A stretch of 64,000 bases of DNA from contig NC_133028.1 in the NCBI RefSeq assembly GCF_048771995.1, positions 2,128,501 through 2,192,500 of the forward strand, in the 5' to 3' direction. This document shows, piece after piece, positions 34,036 through 46,763 of this stretch. The DNA comes from Taeniopygia guttata (lineage: Eukaryota; Chordata; Aves; Passeriformes; Estrildidae). The notes under the pieces were generated by a model. It saw only the letters and a program-made list of their open reading frames with translations. It ran no database searches and was not told the DNA's origin. Positions within the stretch are counted from its first letter, which is position 1, and each line of letters begins with the position of its first letter. The translations under genes were made by a program, and so were the position numbers.

Positions 34036-34781
34036 GGGTGAGAGCTGGGCTGGAGCTCCCTCGGTGGGGTCAGAGCTGGGCTGGAGCTCCCTTGGTGGGG
34101 TCAGAGCTGGGCTGGAGCTCCCCTCGGTGGGGTCAGAGCTGGGCTGGAGCTCCCTTGGTGGGGTCAGAGCTGGGCTGGAGCTCCCCTGGTGGGGTCAGAG
34201 CCGGGCTGGAGCTCCCTTGGTGGGGTCAGAGCACCCAGCTGAGGGGTGAGAGCCGGGCTGGAGCTCCATCAATGGGGTCAGAGCACCCAGCTGAGGGGTC
34301 AGAGCTGGGCTGGAGCTCCCTTGGTGGGGTCAGAGCACCCAGCTGAGGGGTGAGAGCTGGGCTGGAGCTCCCTTGGTGGGATCAGAGCTGGGCTGGAGCT
34401 CCCTCGGTGGGGTCAGAGCACCCAGCTGAGGGGTGAGAGCTGGGCTGGAGCTCCCTTGGTGGGGTCAGAGCTGGGCTGGAGCTCCCTCAGTGGGGTCAGA
34501 ACTCCCAGCTGAGGGGTGAGAGCTGGGCTGGAGCTCCCTTGGTGGGGTCAGAGCTGGGCTGGAGCTCCCTCGGTGGGGTCAGAGCACCCAGCTGAGGGGT
34601 CAGAGCTGGGCTGGAGCTCCCTTGGTGGGGTCAGAACACCCAGCTGAGGGGTCAGAGCTGGGCTGGAGCTCCCCTGCTGGGGTCAGAGCTGGGCTGGAGC
34701 TCCCTCAGTGGGGTCAGAGCTGGGCTGGAACTCCTTTGGTGGGGTCAGAACACCCAGCTGAGGGGTGAGAGCTGGGCTGGC
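34036..34781. repeat. Intergenic minisatellite between HTRA2 and LOXL3
   Basis: A tandem array has the core unit TCAGAGCTGGGCTGGAGCTC followed by CCTTGGTGGGG (about 31 bp), interleaved with a variant containing CACCCAGCTGAGGGG. More than 20 units span about 750 bp. The remainder of 33060-35280 shows no gene; a short triple repeat of TAAATTGGTTGG lies near 33416. Confidence 0.9.
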
Positions 34782-35282
34782 CTCAGCCCTTGTGTCACAT
34801 CCCAGTGTTCCTGCCCAGAGTCTCGGCCACAGGCCTGGCTAGGCTGTAATCCCACACGAGTCGAGGCAGCCCTTCTCTGCTGTGAGACCTCAGTTCTTGT
34901 GGGTCACAGTGCTGTGGACCCCAATTCTCAATGGTCACAGCTGCAGGACGGGATTTCTGCTTGGTAACATTTGCCCTGCATCTGGTGAGGAGGAACTGGC
35001 TCTTCACATCCCTGCTCCTCAGTTCCCCCTCTCAGGCTGCTGTGGGGCTGCTGCTGGTCCCTCCCTCCTCCCAGAGGACCAGCCCTGGCTGAGGAGGGTG
35101 CTGGGGGCCGGTGTGGGACCAGGGCTGTGTGGATGAGGCATGGCAGGGGCCAGGGGATGCTCCCACACTGTGCCAGTGTGGTGATTAGCCCTGCAGAACG
35201 AACCGTGCCACCTGCTCCTGCCAGGCTCCCCATCCCAGCCCAAGGATGTGCCAGCAACCATTGGGAAATAGAACTTACAACT

Positions 35283-35288
35283 TTATAG
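35283..35288 (-). terminator. LOXL3: Likely variant poly(A) signal of LOXL3
   Basis: No AATAAA is present on the minus strand downstream of the LOXL3 stop; the best candidate is the variant TATAAA here, about 510 bp beyond the stop at 35795-35797. Confidence 0.4.
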
Positions 35289-35794
35289 AGGAAATAAAAT
35301 TACAACTGACAGATGGGGTAGGAGCCACCCCTGGGCAGGGCTGTGGGCAGAGACATCTGCACCATCCCCGGGGGCTCCTGGGGCCCTGTGTGGGTGGTGG
35401 GCCCTGGGGCCAGCTGAGGGGGTGAGCTGTGGGGTGAGAGGAACCAGGGCTGAAAGGGGGAGTGGGAGTTTTGGGGTGCAGCTGGCATGGCAGGGATGGA
35501 GCAGTGGGGGGTGCAGGACCTCCCGGACTGTACCCGTGTGCCGCAGCCCAGGGGATGTGGGCACGGTCTTCTGGCCAGTGGTTGGGGTGGCAGCCCAGGC
35601 TGGGAGGTGCAGGTGTTGGTGCCCCCAGCCCCCCCGAGGTGGGGAAGGGCAGCCGGTGGCGAGTCCCGGGCAGTCCCCAGCAGGACACAGTGGCAGCAGC
35701 ACTGGGCATCAGGCCTCCCTGCCAGTCTCCCAGCGGCTTCCTCCCACCCTGTGGGGTGAGGGAGGGAGATGCCTGTCTCCCCAGGGCTGGAGCA

Positions 35795-38700
35795 CTATGA
35801 AATCTGGTTGTTGAGCTGACCTGGGTACTGCTCAAACCGCTTGTTGGCCTCCTCGCTCAGCGCATCTCCTGCGGGCAGAGGGCAGGGGCTGTCAGCTCTG
35901 GTGCAGTGCATCCCCTGCCAGCACTGCAGGTGCCCCCAGCACCACCAGCCCAGCCCATCCTCATCCTCACGGCTTCCTGCAGCCCTGTCCCTGCCCTCCA
36001 CCCTCACCCCCGTGCCGTGCCCCGGGCTGTTACCGATGTGGCAGCTGTGCACCCAGATGCGGTGCCCGTCGTACTTGCAGTTGCATTTCATGGCATTGTT
36101 GGTGAAGTCACTTTCTGCCACCTCAAAGTTGGGGTTGATCACAACCTGTGGGGCACGGACAGTGAGATCCCTGCCCCACACCCAGAAGATGTGACACCCC
36201 AGCTGTGGTGGGTGTGCTGGAGAGCTCCAAGGAGCTGCTGATGGTGGTGGGGTGGTCCTGTCCCTGTGCACCATGTGCCCATGAGCAGTGCTGCTCAGAG
36301 ATGGAAAACCCATGTGGCAGCATGTCTGAGCAGCCCTGGGCACAGAGACAGGCACTGTCCCATGTCACCACACCCACCAGCCCCACTGAGCTCCAGTGGG
36401 AGAAAAGGATGGGTGACTGAAGTGTGTGGGGGGCTGAGGAGCAGGGACAGAAGCTGGGAGGATGGCAGGAGGGGCTGGAGAGGTGCAGCACCTGCAGGAT
36501 GTAGTTGCCTGGCTTGACATCAGTGATGTCGATCCACTGGCAGTCAATGTCGTGCCGGTACAGGTCCCAGCAGCCCACGGTGATGCCCTGCTCCCCAAAG
36601 TTGGCACACTCGTACCTCTTGGCCACGTCTGCAGGCAGGAGAAGACACAGCTGGTCACTGCTGAGACCCCCAGCCTGGCCCCACGATGGGGACACAGGCA
36701 GGGACGGTGCTGCAGGGCCCCGTGTCGCCCACCTTCCTCGCACTCGGTGTCCTCCAGGCAGAAGCTGGCCTTGTGTCCCTCGGCCACCTTGGTGCCGTTG
36801 GGGGTCAGGATGTCGTAGTGGGTGAAGATGTCCATGCTGTGGTAGTGCCTGTGGGAGGGAGCCAGCAGCTGCTGCAGACTGCCCTGTCCTGCATCAGCCC
36901 AGCTCCTCGCCACCAGGAATGTCCCCACAGCCCCTGCTCTGAGGTGGCAGCACTGTGAGGTTGGGCAGAGCTGTGTCCTGCCCTGGAAGGGGACACAGCT
37001 GTCCCCAGCCAGCTGGCACACTGTCTCTCCCTGCTGGAGTCCCCAACACCGCTCATCCAGGATCAGTCCTAAGCCAAACCATTGAAACTTGGACCCTGGG
37101 CAGCAGATTGGGGCTATCCAATGTCACCCTCACTTGGTGTCACGCTCATCCAGCATCACCCTCTCTCCGTGCATCACCCCTGCTGTAGTAGTAGGGACAG
37201 GCGAACGGAAGATCACGGGATGTGATGGAAAGAGAGACCCTTCCCCCTTCTCCCTGCCTCACGTTATCTATTAACCCCAAAGCATGTAACCACACCTAAC
37301 CCAGTAGTTTTCCACTCCCGACTAACCCTTGAGACCCCACAACCCCCCTCTGACGTAGCAAGGACCCCCAAGACTATTTAAACCCATGAGATAAGATAAT
37401 AAAGGCTTTCGACCGTCCACCAAATTGGTGCCAGCATGTTTTGTCGTTAGCCCGAGCGGCCTGGAGAGGCCGGGCCGCCGTGCTGCTCCTTGGAACCGGG
37501 TCGCCGTTGTCTTTTATAAAGGCAACACCCTGCCCAGCACCCTCCTCACCCAGCATCGCTCTCACCCAGCCCATTGCAGCACCACCTCCGTGACCCCCAG
37601 CCCCGTCTGTCCCCTGCCCACACGCCCTCCCAGCCGTGCCCCACACGCACCGGTGGCACTCGTGCCAGACCCAGGAGTGGCGGCCGGCCTTGGGGCGGAA
37701 ATCGGCGCGGCCGCGGTTGTGGATCTGGGAGGAGAAGCGGAGCAGGCGGCGGTGGCCGTAGGGCCAGTTGGCCAGGCGGGCCGAGCTGGCCAGGCAGTTC
37801 TCCTCGGCGGCGCAGTACAGCATGTGCAGCGGCCGGTCCTCGATGTACGCCGTCTCCTGCACCAGCGGGGCGTGCAGCAGCAGGTCCGAGGCGGCTGGGG
37901 ACGGGCGGCCGCTCAGGGACGGGCCCTGCCCTCGGCAGGGATGGGGCGAGTGGAGGGGACAGGGCAATGCCCAGCCGGGGGGGACATGTGCCCTCGGCAT
38001 TGGCTGGGAATTGGCCACCGGCCTCCAGCTGCAAACCCCACTGACCACAGCTCTTGGCCCCACAACACTGTTGTTTACAGATCCCACTGCCTGCAGACAC
38101 CACTGCCCACTGACCCCACTGCCCACTGCCCCCACTGCCCGCAGACCCCACTGCCTACAGACCCCACTGCCCACTGACCCCATGCCCACAGACCCCACTG
38201 CCCGCAGAGCACACTGCCCACTGACCTCACTGCCCATAGACCCCACTGCCCACAGAGCCCATTGCCCGCAGACCCCACTGCCTGCAGACCCCACTGCCTG
38301 CAGACCCCACTGCCCACAGACCCCACTGCCCACTGACCCCACTGTCTGCAGACCCCAGTGCCCACTGACCCCACTGCCCACTGACCCCACTGTCTGCGGA
38401 CCCCAGTGCCCACAGACCCCAGTGCCCACAGAGCCCACTGCCCACTGACCCCACTGTCTGCAGACCCCAGTGCCCACTGACCCCACTGCCCACTGACCCC
38501 ACTGTCTGCGGACCCCAGTGCCCACAGACCCCAGTGCCCACAGAGCCCACTGCCCACTGACCCCACTGCCCACTGCCCACAGACATCACTGCCCACAGAG
38601 CCCACTGCCCACAGACCCCACAGCCACTGACCCCACAGCCACTGACCCCATGCCCACTGACCCCACTGCCCACAGAACCCACTGCCTACAGACCCCACCA

Positions 38701-41700
38701 CCTGCAGACCCCACAGCCCGCAGACCCCACTGCCCACAGAACCCACTGCCCACAGAACCCACTGCCCACAGACACCACTGCCCACAGATTTCACTGCCCA
38801 CTGACCCCACTGCCCACTGACCCCACTGCCCACTGACCCCACTGCCCACAGACATCACTGCCCACAGACCCCACTGCCCACAGACCCCACTGCCCGCAGA
38901 CCCCACTGCTCAGAGTCCGTACCTGCAGACCCCACTGCCCACAGACCCCACTGCCCACAGACCCCACTGCCCACAGGCCCCACTGCCCACAGGCCCTGCT
39001 GCCCACAGCCCCCTCTCTGCCGAACCCCCACCCACAGCCCCACTGCCCCAGACCCAGCAATGGGGTGCCCGCTGCCCGCAGCCCCCGTGGCCGCTCACTC
39101 TCGGAGCAGATGACGCCCGCAGCGAAGCGCGTGCCCGTGTTCCTGCAGCTCAGGCTGGCACCATGGTGCTGGCAGTGGCTCAGGGACATCTCGTGGCCGG
39201 CGCACTTCACCCCGCTCATGACCATCTCTGTCACGTTGCTGGCGTCCCAGTACCAGGTCTCCTGGCGAGGGGGTGAGGCAGGGTGGGTGGCAGGGCTGGT
39301 GGCTGGGATCACTTATACCCAGGCTGCAGCCAAGCCCCCCACCACAGCCACTCAGGCCTCTAGCTGCCCACACGTCCCTCCGTCCCCACAACGCCCCATG
39401 GTCGTTGGCATCCCCGGGGCCCTCCTCGCTGGCACCTACCGTCACAGCATGCAGGGAGTAGCCCAGGCCGAGCTGGCGACAGGCCACCATGGCCTCCTTG
39501 GTGGTCCAGCCATCGCTGCAGACCGTGCCCCACTTACTGCCTCGCTTCACCTCCACGCGGCCCTCAAACTCTGTCCTCCCACCGGCCAGGCGGATCTGTG
39601 GGGAAGCCCTGGGGCCGTCAGCATGCACCCCACGCCGTGCCACCTCCTGTGCTGCCATCCCCACCCGTCCCTGTCCCCAGCCCTGTGAGCAGTGGTGGTG
39701 GCTGCTGCTGCCCTGGCCAAGCTGGTGCTGGCACCTACTTGTAAGCCGTGGTTAGCGAATCCCAGACCCAGCTGGCGACAGGCCACCATGGCCTCGAGCG
39801 TACCCCAACCTTCGCCGCAGACCAGACCCCAGCGGGGCTTGTCCCTGTCCCCCACAGCCACCTCGACCCGCCCCTCGAAGCGGCTCCGGCCCCCGCTCAG
39901 CCGAATCTGCAGAGAAAGGCAGTGGCAGCATCATCACCCTCACAAGTGATGCTCCCCCGGGGCCGCAGGACTGTCCCCAGCCCCTGTCCCGTGCTGCACC
40001 ACCTGCACAGGGGGACGGGGAAGGCAGGAACTGAGCAGAGCCAAGCACAGCTTTAGTTGGCAGGGAATTTCCCAAAACCGGTGGATTTGGGGACAAACAA
40101 ATCGCTTGTGAGTTTGGGAATTGTCTCACCAGCTCAGGGAAAGCATTTTGAAATGGTGTCATTTCAGAAATGACAGCTGTGAGAGAGTTAAAGATCATTA
40201 AAAAAGCTCAAAGTGGATGAAACGATGGGCACACAGGAACAAGTGGTTCCATTTGCTGGTTTCATCACAGGTGAAAAAAAAATCTCTCTTGGTTGGCCCA
40301 CAGTGATTTTTTTTCTGGTGTTTCTGCTGGGGAGTGGGCACAGGCTGGCAGCAGGAAAAGCAGCAGGGAGCAGCTGCCCCACACCTCCCCTCACAGAGCA
40401 GCACCCACAGAGCCCCCACAGCCTCCCCTCCACCCCCTTCCTCACAGGGCTTCCCACCCACAAAATTCCTGAGCTCCCAGGAGAGAGGGAAATGTGTGGG
40501 GTGCAGAGGAGGAGAGATGAGGACCCATGGATCCTGTGGGCCTTTCCCAGCACCCCACTCCGAGGCCCCGCTGCTGGGAGCCCCATGGAGCCAGCAGCCC
40601 CCCGTGGTGCGCACCAGGTTCTCGTAGCCCATGTAGGGGATGTTGCAGCGCACAGCCGCGTCCTCCGTGTGCTTGCAGTCCTCCTGTGTGATGTTCCTGG
40701 AGGGGCAGTCCCAGAGGGACTTCTCGGTGCCCCGGCACTGCACCTCGTTCAGGTGGATGGGGCCCGTCCCTGCCAGAGGACAGCAGAAATCAGGGCCCTG
40801 TGACAAAGGGATGCTCAAAGCCACCCCACTCAAAGCTGCCCTCTCTTTTTTGGCAGAGTTGGACACTCCAGCCTCCACAGCTGCTGCCACACTGGGGCAG
40901 CGTGGTTGAGTGGTTGTGGTCCCATTGGGATGCTCCATATGCATCCCAGTGCTCAGAGGACACCTCAGCCAAGCAAAGCCTGGATAATGCATCACCCACA
41001 GCTCCAGGAGGGGATGTTTGGCCCCTCTGCCCCGTCAGCCTCACCTTGCCCCATGCGTGCCCCGGTGAGGGCCTCCTTGGCACTGCCAAAGCCCAGCTCG
41101 CGGCACACGACGCTGGCCGACTGCAGGTTCCAGCGGTCGTCACAGATGGTGCCCCACTCGCTGCTCTTGAGCACCTCAACACGGCCCTCGCCGACCCTCG
41201 CGCCGCCCTTCAGCCGGATCCGGGGCTGTGGGAGCAGGGACAGGCGTGGGACAGTGCCACACAGTGCTGGGCACAGCTCCAGGGACGTGCAGGACAGGAT
41301 ATCATCCCTACCTCCTGCTGCGGAGCCGGTCACCCAGCACCCCACACACCAGGGGACAGAGCCTGGCCGTGGGGCACTGCCCAGCTGTGGGTCACCACAG
41401 GACTCATCCCCCTCCCTGTGGGGCTCACCTGGCCCTGCTGCTGCTGCTGCTGGCGCTGTTTCTTCTTGTGGGCATTGCCAGTGGCAAAGAGAGGCCCGGG
41501 CACGCAGCTGACCACGGCGGGCATGCCCGAGCTGCAGGCTGCAGAGGAGTTGCCCCGGTAGAACTCAAAGGAGCACAGGGACAGATGCACCTCTGTCCCC
41601 GTGCAGGACACTGAGTGCAGGCGGTAGTTGAGCTGTTGCCGCTCCGTGAAGAGCCTGTGAGGGAAAAGGAGCCCTGAGCCATGGCCAGCGTGGCCAGTTG

Positions 41701-44700
41701 TAGTGGAGGTGTCACCGGCCACCCTGCCTGCAGCTGCATGCGCTGGCTGTGCCCCTTGTCCTGTCCCCAGGGTGACACACGGTGCCTGCCAGGCAGCCAC
41801 CCCTTGCCAGCTGCCTGTCCCACACCCCCAGCAGCACAGGGACGCACGTGGGGACACGCACAGCTCTGGTGGGACTGCACGGGGCTCCTGTCTCTGGCTC
41901 TCCACTGGAGCCATTTACCTCTTCTTGGGCCCTACGTCCTCCCTGCGCTTTTGTTTAGGCTGAGATTTGGAGGCCAGCCTGGAAAATAGAAAACAATCAT
42001 CACAAAGCCCGGGATCTCAGGCTGTCACCTCTGCCCTCAGCAGTGACACAGGGAGCACAGCCTGCCCTGGCTTCACTGGAGGCTGAACTGGGCACATTGG
42101 CCCCCAGGAAAACTCATGTGCATCCCCCTTTTGTCACACAGGGGTGCAACAGCATCATCTGCTGCCAGCAGTGTGACACAGCCACACTCCACAGCAATGA
42201 TGCAGTTTCCTGCATGCATCCCACCAGGAAACTGCTGGATGCAGCCACATCCTGCTCTGCCTCGTCACAGACCAAAAGATCAAACACCAGCAGCCACCAT
42301 TTGATCGGTCAGGTGTGGTGGTGTCTTTGTCCTCATCCAGATACCAAGCCATCACTGTGCCATGTCCCCAAGGTGCAGGACACCTGGCAAGCAGCACCAA
42401 GCAAGCAGCATAGGCAGCCCCAGGGTGCTTGCCCTGGGGCCATGGGGCACGGTGGGACTTGCTGCTGCCAGTGAGGGAAACTGCTCTGGCACAGGCTGAG
42501 CCATGAGGCTTAAGCACACACAAGGTGTAGGTGCAATCCCAACATCCCCAAGTGCTTGTTTCCCTCAGGGAGGAAGATGCTGAGCAGAGCCAAAACCCCA
42601 GAGACCACAAGGAGTGAAGAGCAGAGTGGCCCAAAGGAGGGCAGAGGACCGACAGCCCCAGGGACCAGGCAGAACCAAACCTGGCCACTGTCCCCGCTGG
42701 CCAGCACAGGTTGGTGTCAGCCTGCACAGCCCAGCCAGCCCCAGGACACAGCACAGGGCTGGGATTCAGACAGCCAGAGGCCATCAGTGCCCATTCACAC
42801 TCAGGAAACCACATCTGGATCCTGCACCTAGCTCTGGGCTCCCAGGACAAGAAGATGTCATGAATGTGGTGTGAGCCCCAGAGAGAGCAGCAAGACAGCG
42901 GCGTGGAGAGGATGGGGGGTGTGGGACTGTTCCAGCCAGGGCTGAGGTGGGAGCTGTGAGGATTCTGGCTCTACCAGCAGGGAAGGAAGAGCACAAGAGG
43001 AAAGAGGCATCACTGACAAAAAAAGGTCCGGGTTCAGTGTAAGGAAAACCTTTTGCCCGTGAGGGCTGTTCCATACTGGAGCAGAGACCGCAGGGCTGCA
43101 GAATTTCCATCCTTGGAAGGTTTCAAAAGCCAGCTGGATGAAGTCCTGGGTTTAACCCACAGCTGGCTCTGCTCCACCCAGGGAATAATTGGACCAGGAC
43201 TCCCAGAGGTCCCTTCCAGCCTGGATTAGCCTGTGCCTTCACATGACTGTGGCTGTGCAGCCCCAGATTGATCAGCCCCTACAAAGCAGTGTGGCTCTCA
43301 GGAGCCAGTTCCTGCTCGGGGCACATGAACAGGATTGCAGCCTCATGGAGACACCAAACATTCCCACCAGTGCTGCAGGGGAAACACCTGCTCACTGGGA
43401 AAGGGGCAGTCAGCACCAAAGCAGCCAGGAAACAGCACACTGGAGCAACCAGGACCTTCAGGTGGGAGCTGAGGAAACCCATGAGCCTCAATTCCCATCA
43501 CCAGCTGCAGGAACTGGCAAGGATGACTGCTGGGGACAGAGAGTGTCACAGTGAAGAGCTCACAGTGGGTGTAGAGCACATTCAGCACCAGGGAAGGTGG
43601 TGGGACTGGGGCAAGGCCCTGTGCTGGGGGCAGAGATCGTGGCAGCAGGCTCAGGAAAGAGGTGCCATGCCCCAGCCCAGAGAGGATGGGCTCTGGCTCA
43701 CTGTATCCACCAACAAATCCAGCAGCAGGATTCAGGGATGGAGGGAAAAGGCAGCCAGACCATCCCCTGAGCCTGGCAGAAAGGCAGCAAGAATGAGTGG
43801 GCAGAGGATGCAAGGGACCCCAAGCAGATGTGGCACTTGGGGCACGACCTGCCACGCTGTGCCCATCAGCACTGCTGAGCACGGGCTCTGGTGCCCATGC
43901 CAGCCCATCCTGCAGGGGAATGGAGGGGTGCACAGCCTTTCCAGCGTCCCCAGTGCTGCTTTCTGCAGAAAGCAGCCCATTTCCACAGCTCTTCCTCCCC
44001 ATCTGCCAGGAGAGACAGCTCAGCTCCGAGGCCTCCTGCTGCCCTGCCAGGGTGCCAGGACTCCTGCCTGGTGTGCAGGACAGGGCTGCTCTGCCTGGAG
44101 CATGACCAGCCTGGGAGAGAGATCGTCTCTCGTGGGGAATGGGGGGCCCCAGCACGCACAGGCAGGTGCCCTGGGGTGGGGTTTGTCCTACTGGGCCGGC
44201 ACAGCCCAAGCCTTCAGTCTGCTCCGTCCGGATCCGTTTGTGCCCGGATCCATTCTGACGGCAGAGACCGGAGGGGCCGGACAGCCCAGCTCTGCCACGG
44301 CTCAGCAGATGGGGCTCCCTGGCCCCTTACCTGCTGCCCAGCCTCGGGCTGAGGCCCTTCATCCTGCCTGCTCGCTTCAGCCTCCTGTGGAGCAACACTG
44401 GAGCTGCCTGCTCAGGGCACACACAGTGCCAGGCACGGCACGTCCGTGCCCCTCGCTCGAGCCACGGTGTGGCTGGAGCATCCCCTGATGGGAGCAAACC
44501 TCCCCTTGGGATGGAGACAGCACTGCCAAGGTGCAAAAGCGCTCCTCTTAGAGTGGTCTTTGCTGGAGTGTGTGTGGTAGCCACCCTGTGGCTCCCCAGC
44601 TTGGTTAGCAAGTGTCCAGATGGCCAGCTGGGCCTTGGACTGGCAAGCAGCAAGGTGGGAGGGATTTTAGAAGCCACAACACCCAACAGCACAGCCTCTG

Positions 44701-46497
44701 CTGTCCCCCCAGCACCACCTGATGGCCAGCCCCGTGCCCCTGGCCCTGCTTGGACACCCGACCCCTGTGGGCTCCCTGCCAGCCTCACTCACTTGTAGAA
44801 GTTCCTGTTGACTTTCTTCTCTGCTGGGAAGCCCATCATGCCACAGACAACGCGGCTGTTGTGGCTGTCCCAGCCCTGGTCGCAGATCTGTGCCCAGCTG
44901 TCCTTGTAGCGCACCTCCACGATGCCCTCTGTCACCGGCAGCTGCCGCCGTCCCCCGGACACCACCGGCCTCAGCCTGACCTCCTCCACGTGGCTCTGCT
45001 CAGTCTGTGGGGATCAGGACAGCCCCAGCTCACATCCCATCCCATCACCCCTCCTCCTGCCAGCCCACCCCCAGGGAATCGCCAAGGATGAAGGAGAGGG
45101 GTCTGCAGGCATAGCTGGGGCACAGGGACAGCCACTCCTGCATTCCTGCTGGCCACATCTGATGGTCCTGGGCAGCCAAGGATTGAATCTCATCCAGAGA
45201 GCTCAGTGCCTCTTGTCCCCTCGGGTTCCCAGGTGCATCTCCAGGGAGCACAACCAGGAAAGCCAGTGCTGCTTTCCTGCACCCACAGCGAGAGTTCCCA
45301 GACTGCCCCACACTCGGGGTGCTCTGTGGCATCCTGGATGTCACCTGCTGCCCACTTTGGCCAGCAGCTCCCTCACCTCGATGACGTTGGAGTCCTTGAA
45401 GCCTGGAATGCGTTCATCCTTGCAGACGACACCCGCATCCTCCTCGTGGCTGCAGTCGCTGTTCCCCCAGCCCCGGTGTTTGCAGTCCCCGATGCTCTTC
45501 TCGTTTCCAGCACAGTTCACATTGTCCAGCCAGATCCTCCCTGCCAGACACAACCTAGGGGTGAGGGGGGAGCCAAGCATCCCCTAGGAACAGGGAAGGT
45601 GTTACGGTGAGCTCCTGGACACCCTTTTGTCCCCCCTTTCCTAGGGCCTCTGTGGCTCTGATCAAGATAACCCCTGAATCCTCCCCCCTGCCCCAACGGG
45701 GTTGGCGGGGAGCCAGGAGAGCCCACCCTGTCCAAAACCTATATAGACCCCTGAAACTTCCTGCTCTTCCTCTTTTGCCCTGCTCTCCATGGACACCACA
45801 GAATAAAGAGAGCTGTTCCAACACCCTGGGTAAGGAGCCTCTTCTGAATACTTTTCCCTCTCATGCTATTTCCTCCCCTCACAGCCCCATATCTCTGAGC
45901 TAGTCGGATTAATCCGGGGGGCTGCGTGGAGGGGGGGAAAACCATAGAAATAACAGGAAGGTGCCCACAGAGCATGGCAGGGACCAGGCAGGTTTACAGC
46001 AGGAGCTGTAGCACAAAGGTGAGGCCAAGAATAAAATTCTGTCTGCAGATGTTGAGTCTCCACCTCCCCACGGGGCTGCTCTGACACACGGAAAACTCCC
46101 ACATGTGCACACAGAATGGCTGCTGGGCACTCTGCAGACCTGTGCCAGGGGGATGCCGTGCCCACCGCCCTCTCTTACCGACTCCTTTGCCGTACTTGGC
46201 GCTGTGGGCCCAGCCGGTGGCGGCCACGAAGCCGAGGTGGCGGCACAGCACGTGCGCGTTGCCCAGCGTGAAGTCGTCGTCGCAGATGGTTCCCCACTCC
46301 TCGTTGTAGAAGACCTCAACGCGGCCCTCGTTGTGCTTTCGGGGGTAACCGGCCAGGCGGACCCTCAGCTGGGGCCCGGGGGGGTGTGTAGGGCCTGGGG
46401 GGGTGGGCTGGGCACTGCCCACCCGCAGCCAGGCGCTGCCCAGCAGCAGCAGCAGCAGCAGCAGCTCCGGCCGTGCCCACGAGCTGCAGCCTCCCAT
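35795..46497 (-). CDS. LOXL3: LOXL3, lysyl oxidase-like 3
   Basis: LOXL3 is a secreted copper amine oxidase that oxidises lysines in collagen and elastin. Exons in phase: 46179-46497, 45377-45540, 44793-45004, 41429-41654, 41045-41225, 40615-40769, then 39739-39906 or 39440-39595, then 39099-39261, 37651-37894, 36733-36848, 36492-36628, 36034-36145, 35795-35868; 756 or 752 residues (human 753). A leucine-rich signal peptide precedes four SRCR domains and the catalytic domain. The copper site is WHECHRHYH; the quinone-cofactor Lys and Tyr lie in [10 protein letters not shown] and [17 protein letters not shown]1, with [15 protein letters not shown], and the [24 protein letters not shown] end match LOXL3 rather than LOXL2/4. 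A KKKQR-plus-six-Gln linker between SRCR2 and SRCR3 is encoded by a CAG run. The acceptor 13 nt before the ATG implies an upstream noncoding exon. Confidence 0.97.
37184..37527 (+). mobile_element. Solo LTR (ERVK-like) in LOXL3 intron
   Basis: This 344-bp element starts TGTAG and ends CAACA, with the perfect 6-bp target duplication CCCTGC (37178-37183 and 37528-37533). It has a TATTTAA box near 37375 and AATAAA at 37398-37403 on the plus strand, antisense to LOXL3. The clean duplication suggests a relatively recent insertion. Confidence 0.85.
38057..39050. repeat. LOXL3: Large minisatellite in LOXL3 intron
   Basis: Nearly 1 kb of about 16-bp units, CAGACCCCACTGCCCA with CTGACCCC and TGCCTGCAG variants, lies between the LOXL3 exons at 37651-37894 and 39099-39261. 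The minus strand is strongly G-rich. Long Gly/Ser/Trp/Gln-repeat frames across it are by-products of the unit. Confidence 0.92.
39440..39595 (-). other. LOXL3: Alternative LOXL3 SRCR4 exon, version B
   Basis: A 156-nt exon (52 codons, phase 0 at both ends) encodes [20 protein letters not shown], then [20 protein letters not shown] and a GYSLHAVT end. It is a paralogue of the 168-nt exon at 39739-39906 ([16 protein letters not shown], then [19 protein letters not shown] and ANHGLQ). Both have good acceptors and GTAGGT donors, and both would splice in frame to the next exon beginning ETWYWD. Using both would give one and a half SRCR domains, so they are probably mutually exclusive. Human LOXL3 protein corresponds to version A. 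Confidence 0.8.
43020..43225 (+). mobile_element. CR1 LINE 3' end
   Basis: A CR1-type 3' end in a LOXL3 intron: 'gggttcagtgtaaggaaaa', 'ggctgttccatactggagca', 'atttccatccttggaaggtt' and 'gaggtcccttccagcctg'. Another subfamily from the copies in AUP1. Confidence 0.75.
45600..45955 (+). mobile_element. Solo LTR (ERVK-like) in LOXL3 intron 1
   Basis: This 356-bp element begins TGTTA and ends TAACA (perfect inverted pentamers) and is flanked by the 6-bp duplication GGAAGG (45594-45599 and 45956-45961). A TATATA box lies near 45740 and AATAAA at 45802-45807, plus strand, antisense to LOXL3. Confidence 0.85.
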
Positions 46498-46763
46498 GGC
46501 AGCGTGGCCCTGCAGGGGCAGACAGGCTCAGGGCGTGCTGGGGTTCAGCACCCCCATCCAGCCCCCCTGCTCAGCTCTGCGCTGTGGCAAGCACGTTTCT
46601 CTCCCTCTCAGGATTTTTCACAGAGGTGCACAGAGAGAAATGAAAGAGAAAACAATTTCTATTTCTGCTCCTTGTTTATCCCATGTGGAATGTGTTTGGA
46701 GAGTTGTTTACCTGGAGTGAGTGCTTGGTTGGATTCTGGTGAGGATTGTTTGAGCCTGGTGGC

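Noticed and set aside
37374-38842. 399- and 255-codon minus-strand frames rich in Gly, Ser, Trp, Gln
   Set aside because: They are the translation of the LOXL3 intronic minisatellite and run through an LTR and a genuine LOXL3 exon in another frame.
43268-44488. 406-codon plus-strand frame in a LOXL3 intron
   Set aside because: It is long, but the composition is nondescript, there is no recognisable domain, and it begins in a CR1-containing intron. Chance absence of stops in GC-rich DNA is more likely.
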